Shown here: positions 3,738 to 5,856 of the stretch, piece by piece
Layout of the letters: each line of letters starts with the position of its first letter
Position numbering within the stretch: position 1 is the stretch's first letter
From: Dehalococcoidales bacterium
Lineage (GTDB): Bacteria; Chloroflexota; Dehalococcoidia; Dehalococcoidales; UBA5760
Assembly (NCBI GenBank): GCA_028710655.1
Contig: JAQTTS010000142.1
Span: forward strand, 1 to 5,856
Length of the DNA: 5,856 nt
Reading direction: 5' to 3'
Made by a program: the position numbers and the translations under genes
Notes under the pieces: model-generated
What the model saw: only the letters and a program-made list of their open reading frames with translations
Database searches by the model: none
What the model was told of the DNA's origin: nothing

Positions 3738-3745
3738 TATATAAA
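3738..3745 (-). promoter_or_regulatory. TATA box of the leftward operon
   Basis: The minus strand reads TTTATATA, a consensus archaeal TATA box, centred about 26 bases before the ATG at 3715. With the usual spacing of about 25 bases to the start site, the transcript begins at or next to the start codon, i.e. leaderless. Confidence 0.75.
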
Positions 3746-3756
3746 TCTTACCCTTG

Positions 3757-3803
3757 ACCTACTCAGTAGTAACCTATATATACTAGGTAGTCCATAGGTA
3801 AGT
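3757..3803. promoter_or_regulatory. Operator-like half-site array in the divergent promoter
   Basis: Four related half-sites occur: ACCTACT (3757) and AGTAACCTA (3768) in one orientation, TAGGTAGT (3784) and TAGGTAAGT (3795) in the other. The two right-hand copies are 11 bases apart, one helical turn. ACCTA (3772-3776) and TAGGT (3784-3788) frame the plus-strand TATA box. CTACTCAGTAG (3759-3769) is also palindromic. The ribbon-helix-helix protein encoded next to it is the natural candidate to bind here. Confidence 0.55.
3775..3782 (+). promoter_or_regulatory. TATA box of the rightward operon
   Basis: TATATATA centred near 3779 would start transcription near 3804, leaving a leader of about 17 bases that carries the ribosome-binding site of the gene at 3821. 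It is framed by inverted ACCTA/TAGGT half-sites, so a bound repressor would block it. Confidence 0.75.
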
Positions 3804-3806
3804 AAT

Positions 3807-3814
3807 AGAGGTGA
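3807..3814 (+). promoter_or_regulatory. Ribosome binding site of the 70-aa gene
   Basis: AGAGGTGA, six bases before the ATG at 3821; a strong archaeal Shine-Dalgarno sequence that fixes this start. Confidence 0.8.
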
Positions 3815-3820
3815 ATTAAG

Positions 3821-4033
3821 ATGGTGACAGAAAAAGAGCTGAGAGAGAAGTACCAGAACGAGCATGTCGGGAACCCCCATGTAGAGCACGAATTGAGCTT
3901 CATGAACTGGAAACGGCTCTACCTCCGATTCGCGGCTATAGAAAATAGACTCGATTCGGTGAAGTTGGGGAGTCCGCTCTTCGAGACGCTGGACCACGAA
4001 TCACAAAGGCTTGCGGGGATTCTGGGGTATTGA
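3821..4033 (+). CDS. Hypothetical protein (70 aa), first gene of rightward operon
   Basis: Unrecognised 70-residue soluble protein, mainly helical: MVTEKELREKYQNEHVGNPH, then an amphipathic segment SFMNWKRLYLRFAAIENRLD (26-45) and a last helix ETLDHESQRLAGILGY. No metal or catalytic motif is visible. Strong promoter and ribosome-binding site precede it, and the ASCH gene starts one base after its stop. Position as the first, promoter-proximal gene opposite a ribbon-helix-helix regulator suggests it is a core member of this operon. Confidence 0.8.
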   Translation: MVTEKELREKYQNEHVGNPHVEHELSFMNWKRLYLRFAAIENRLDSVKLGSPLFETLDHESQRLAGILGY

Positions 4034-4034
4034 T

Positions 4035-4358
4035 ATGCTATTCAAGCCAGAGCATGTCAATATGATCCTCGCCGGGACGAAGACCCAAACTCGGCGAGCC
4101 TGGAAGAGGCCGATGGCGAAAGTGGGGGGAGTCTACCGGGTCAAGACGAAGATGCTCTCGAAAGAGTACCATTGCTTGATCGAAGTTACGGGACTGAGAA
4201 AAGAGAGGTTAGGAGACATCTCGAAGGCCGATGCCCAACGAGAGGGGTATCAAACCGTTACACACTATTGGCGGGCGTGGTGTCGAATCAATCGCGTTGA
4301 TAAGGCTGATCCAAATCAAGAGGTCTATGTGATCGACTTTCGGAGGCATACGGAATGA
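4035..4358 (+). CDS. ASCH-domain protein (107 aa)
   Basis: A 107-residue protein that is essentially one ASCH domain, a beta-barrel of the PUA-like superfamily. The signature AGTKTQTRRAWKRP (13-26) is followed by VGGVYRVKTK (30-39), strand CLIEVTGLRKERLGDI (47-62) and AQREGYQTVTHYWRAW (67-82), closing with EVYVIDF (96-102). The family binds RNA or modified nucleosides; one bacterial member, YqfB, hydrolyses N4-acetylcytidine using Lys, Thr and Glu. K16 and T19 here have the matching K-x-x-T spacing and E50 is a candidate third residue, but activity is inference. The ATG at 4035 is one base after the previous stop; an in-frame TTG at 4011 is less likely. Its end overlaps the next gene by ATGA. 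Confidence 0.85.
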   Translation: MLFKPEHVNMILAGTKTQTRRAWKRPMAKVGGVYRVKTKMLSKEYHCLIEVTGLRKERLGDISKADAQREGYQTVTHYWRAWCRINRVDKADPNQEVYVIDFRRHTE

Positions 4359-4588
4359 CCGCGCAAAAAATCGAGTTCCGGTACGTGGTGGAGTTCGAAC
4401 CTTACGTACCGGAACCGGAAAGCTATGATATGGAGAAGCCGTTGGAGGAGCTTACGAACGACGAACTGGCGGCGATGGCCGCAATGGATGCTGAAGACGC
4501 CATCGACAAGATAGAATTTTTCGAGCCAAAGAACATTTATGTCGAAGTGATTATAGAAGGAACCGTGTTTAGGCGGGTGAAATCATGA
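4355..4588 (+). CDS. Acidic hypothetical protein (77 aa)
   Basis: A strongly acidic 77-residue protein with an initial strand (KIEFRYVVEFEPYVPEPESY, 5-24), an acidic Ala-rich helix (LEELTNDELAAMAAMDAEDA, 30-49) and closing strands (KNIYVEVIIEGTVFRRV). Its charge pattern recalls small DNA-mimic or adaptor proteins, but nothing identifies it. Both ends overlap neighbours by four bases (ATGA at 4355 and 4585), so it is translated in coupling with the ASCH and glutaredoxin-like genes. Codons for about residues 7-21 contain a perfect 12-bp inverted repeat. Confidence 0.75.
   Translation: MTAQKIEFRYVVEFEPYVPEPESYDMEKPLEELTNDELAAMAAMDAEDAIDKIEFFEPKNIYVEVIIEGTVFRRVKS
4375..4415. repeat. Perfect 12-bp inverted repeat in coding sequence
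   Basis: GTTCCGGTACGT (4375-4386) and ACGTACCGGAAC (4404-4415) are exact reverse complements. The 17-base spacer contains another palindrome, GTTCGAAC (4393-4400). The whole lies near the 5' end of the acidic gene. Confidence 0.8.
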
Positions 4589-5049
4589 TAGTCATTTTAT
4601 ACAAAACACCAGATTGCCCCAGGTGTCGTCTTGTGGCGGCGCACCTGGAGAGGTTGCGGATCGATTTTGAGACCCGCGACATGAGCCAGGCCGAAGTGCT
4701 GGCTGATCTCCGATGCGAGGGGGTCTTCACGCTGGCGGCTCCAGTCCTCCAGGTTGAGGGCCACTATTTCACCGAGGATCGGCTTTTCGAGGACGGGAAG
4801 ATGCAGACGGCTTTCATCGAAGAGGTGGTTGATTATAAGCTGAGGTATTGGGATCAGCATAACTGGCATAGTGGCAATTTATGGATTAGCTCGAAAGGGC
4901 TATTCTATATGGAGGAGCCGACGCAGTGGAGCAACTATGCCGAGCATTATCGGATGACAAGCGCCGAAGAAATCTTAGAGAACTATAGGAGGTATTTGGA
5001 GGATTCAGAGATCGAAGAGATATCGCAGTATATCGAGGGATGGGAATGA
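4585..5049 (+). CDS. Glutaredoxin-like protein with novel C-terminal extension (154 aa)
   Basis: Residues 1-80 form a glutaredoxin/thioredoxin-fold domain: strand MIVILYKTPDCPRC with the redox motif C11-P-R-C14, helix, strand IDFETRDM (26-33), then VFTLAAPVLQVEG (47-59) in which P53 takes the place of the cis-proline, and YFTEDRLF. This resembles the archaeal glutaredoxin-like proteins that reduce disulfides, for example for ribonucleotide reductase. Residues 81-154 are an added aromatic and acidic tail (YWDQHNWHSGNLWISSKGLF, ending in helix AEEILENYRRYLEDSEIEEI) not found in ordinary family members, which are about 80 residues. The start overlaps the previous stop by ATGA, and the end overlaps the next gene the same way. 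The tail probably provides a specific partner or substrate site. Confidence 0.8.
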   Translation: MIVILYKTPDCPRCRLVAAHLERLRIDFETRDMSQAEVLADLRCEGVFTLAAPVLQVEGHYFTEDRLFEDGKMQTAFIEEVVDYKLRYWDQHNWHSGNLWISSKGLFYMEEPTQWSNYAEHYRMTSAEEILENYRRYLEDSEIEEISQYIEGWE

Positions 5050-5483
5050 GCTGGAGCGATGAGCAATGGGGCGAGTGGGGCGCTGCGCTTGGGTGGTATA
5101 AGAGCGGCGAAGCGATAGACGGGCGGGCGCAGTGCTTGAGCATGGACGTGCAGCTCAAGCATGGCGTAGGTGCCATTTTCGAGGGCTCGGTGGATCTAAT
5201 CGAGCCGTGGGATGCTGGCGCCGAAGATGAGACATGGAGAGCTGATATCAATCTGCCGAGATATCTGGAGAGATGGGAAGGCAAGAAGGGCAGCAAGATA
5301 ATTCGCAGTACATATTTGGAGCCGTCGCCAGAAGGATTTCATGCAGCCGACGCAGGCGAGATCGTAGCGGATCAAGCATTCGAGAAGCTTGAAAATTTCG
5401 CTAAATTCGCTTGCGAATATCTGCATGAAATCGATGTGAAGACAGCTTATGCGGCATGGCGCGAAGCTATGCTGCATTATTGA
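5046..5483 (+). CDS. Trp-rich acidic hypothetical protein (145 aa)
   Basis: Unrecognised 145-residue protein. Tryptophans cluster at the N-terminus (MSWSDEQWGEWGAALGWYKS), followed by a beta-rich centre (CLSMDVQLKHGVGAIFEGSV, 30-49, and RADINLPRYLERW), a basic KGKKGSK-like loop (78-84), and a helical C-terminal part (AFEKLENFAKFACEYLHEID, 111-130). The centre resembles a lipocalin- or PUA-like small barrel, but this is a guess. I chose the ATG at 5046, which overlaps the previous stop (ATGA) and has GAGGGA five bases upstream, over the in-frame ATG at 5040. It ends the operon and is followed directly by a T-run. Confidence 0.75.
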   Translation: MSWSDEQWGEWGAALGWYKSGEAIDGRAQCLSMDVQLKHGVGAIFEGSVDLIEPWDAGAEDETWRADINLPRYLERWEGKKGSKIIRSTYLEPSPEGFHAADAGEIVADQAFEKLENFAKFACEYLHEIDVKTAYAAWREAMLHY

Positions 5484-5486
5484 TTA

Positions 5487-5493
5487 TTTTTTT
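5487..5493 (+). terminator. T-run terminator of the rightward operon
   Basis: Seven consecutive T residues four bases after the stop of the 145-aa gene, inside a longer T-rich tract. In archaea such a tract is enough for intrinsic termination; a new promoter follows 14 bases later. Confidence 0.6.
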
Positions 5494-5506
5494 CTCACCC
5501 GAACGC

Positions 5507-5515
5507 TTTTTATAT
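5507..5515 (+). promoter_or_regulatory. TATA box of the 73-aa gene
   Basis: TTTTTATAT, preceded by CGAACGC (a possible BRE region), lies about 38 bases before the ATG at 5549, so transcription would start near 5536 just ahead of the GGAGG at 5538-5542. A second TATA-like stretch at 5526-5535 is too close to the ATG to serve. Confidence 0.6.
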
Positions 5516-5537
5516 CTTCGAGGCGTATATAGATATT

Positions 5538-5542
5538 GGAGG
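5538..5542 (+). promoter_or_regulatory. Ribosome binding site of the 73-aa gene
   Basis: GGAGG six bases before the ATG at 5549. It decides this start over upstream in-frame ATG codons that lie within the previous gene and the promoter. Confidence 0.7.
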
Positions 5543-5548
5543 CTTGCT

Positions 5549-5770
5549 ATGGCGTATGGGCTTGAAGGGCGATTTTTTTGGTTGCTGAAATCGCTTTGTG
5601 CGAAGCGTGAAATTGGCGGGGAGGCAGAGATAGATCGGCAGTTGAATTACTGGGAGAACAAAGATGCGATTGAAGCTAAGTTTGGGGTTTGCTTGAGCGG
5701 AGAGCAGGACGAGAGATGGCAGAGAGATTATGAAAGATATGCGATGGATAGATTCGGGGCGATGATATGA
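5549..5770 (+). CDS. Hypothetical protein (73 aa)
   Basis: Unrecognised 73-residue charged helical protein. It begins MAYGLEGRFFWLLKSLCAKR, continues with a Glu-rich helix containing QLNYWENKDAIEAKFGV (31-47), and ends DERWQRDYERYAMDRFGAM. The short hydrophobic patch near the start is too brief for a membrane helix. It has its own TATA box and ribosome-binding site, so it starts a new transcription unit, and it is coupled by ATGA to the partial gene that follows. Its aromatic and acidic composition recalls the tail of the glutaredoxin-like protein and the 145-aa protein, but I see no alignable identity. Confidence 0.75.
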   Translation: MAYGLEGRFFWLLKSLCAKREIGGEAEIDRQLNYWENKDAIEAKFGVCLSGEQDERWQRDYERYAMDRFGAMI

Positions 5771-5856
5771 TAGGGATGAGCTTGGAAGAAGCAATGGTTA
5801 ATCGGGTGGAGTGCAGTCATAGAGCATGGGGCGAAACTAGAATTTTATATATCGTG
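5767..5856 (+). CDS. Partial hypothetical protein, runs off the window
   Basis: Thirty codons are open to the window edge, beginning MIGMSLEEAMVNRV and continuing ECSHRAWGETRILYIV. The ATG overlaps the preceding stop (ATGA), the arrangement used throughout this strand. A second in-frame ATG at 5776 is possible. Too little is present to assign a family. Confidence 0.6.
   Translation, partial: MIGMSLEEAMVNRVECSHRAWGETRILYIV

Noticed and set aside
3716..3997. Long N-terminal extension of the ribbon-helix-helix gene
   Set aside because: It would traverse both TATA boxes and the antisense of the 70-aa gene; the 46-aa form is the complete domain.
5133..5161. Nine-base inverted repeat TGCTTGAGC/GCTCAAGCA within the 145-aa gene
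   Set aside because: At nine bases with an 11-base spacer it is within what chance can give; no supporting context.
1..5856. CRISPR array or tandem spacer repeats
   Set aside because: No regularly spaced repeat units were seen anywhere in the window.

Overview
The window looks archaeal, and more like an integrated virus, plasmid or other accessory element than chromosomal backbone. Clear archaeal TATA boxes precede several genes, ribosome binding sites are of the GGTGA/GGAGG type, and one transcript appears leaderless. Genes are tiny (about 37 to 154 codons), tightly packed with ATGA-type overlaps, and mostly of unknown function. The recognisable families are small and typical of mobile elements: ribbon-helix-helix, AbrB/SpoVT, ASCH, glutaredoxin-like, Cys-rich zinc knuckles and coiled coils. 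A methanogen or related anaerobic archaeon is a reasonable guess, but no sequence here fixes the lineage.

Layout. (1) 7-1626, minus strand: five small unknown genes, read right to left. The first of them (125 aa) is bracketed by two elaborate imperfect-palindrome structures (1161-1236 and 1664-1773). (2) 1627-1872: a gene-free divergent region holding the second structure and a third GC-rich hairpin. (3) 1873-2242, plus strand: an AbrB-like DNA-binding protein overlapping a coiled-coil protein. (4) 2243-2391: a fragment of an IS200/IS605-type (tnpB/IS1341-like) 3' end, including its terminal RNA hairpin, between two convergent operons. (5) 2364-3715, minus strand: a seven-gene overlapping operon that starts with a ribbon-helix-helix regulator and includes three genes too short to show up in ordinary ORF calling. 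(6) 3716-3820: a compact divergent promoter with two TATA boxes and several TAGGTA-type half-sites. (7) 3821-5483, plus strand: a five-gene, translationally coupled operon (70-aa protein, ASCH, acidic 77-aa protein, glutaredoxin-like fusion, Trp-rich 145-aa protein). (8) 5484-5856: a T-run terminator, a new promoter, a 73-aa gene and the start of another gene that leaves the window.

How it may work together: the ribbon-helix-helix protein probably represses both its own leaderless operon and the divergent ASCH/glutaredoxin operon by binding the shared promoter. That is inference from layout. The least explained material is the pair of structured elements around the 125-aa gene. They share one architecture (22/23-nt arms, one bulged base, one T-T mismatch, an inner GC hairpin with a CGCA loop) but have different sequences.
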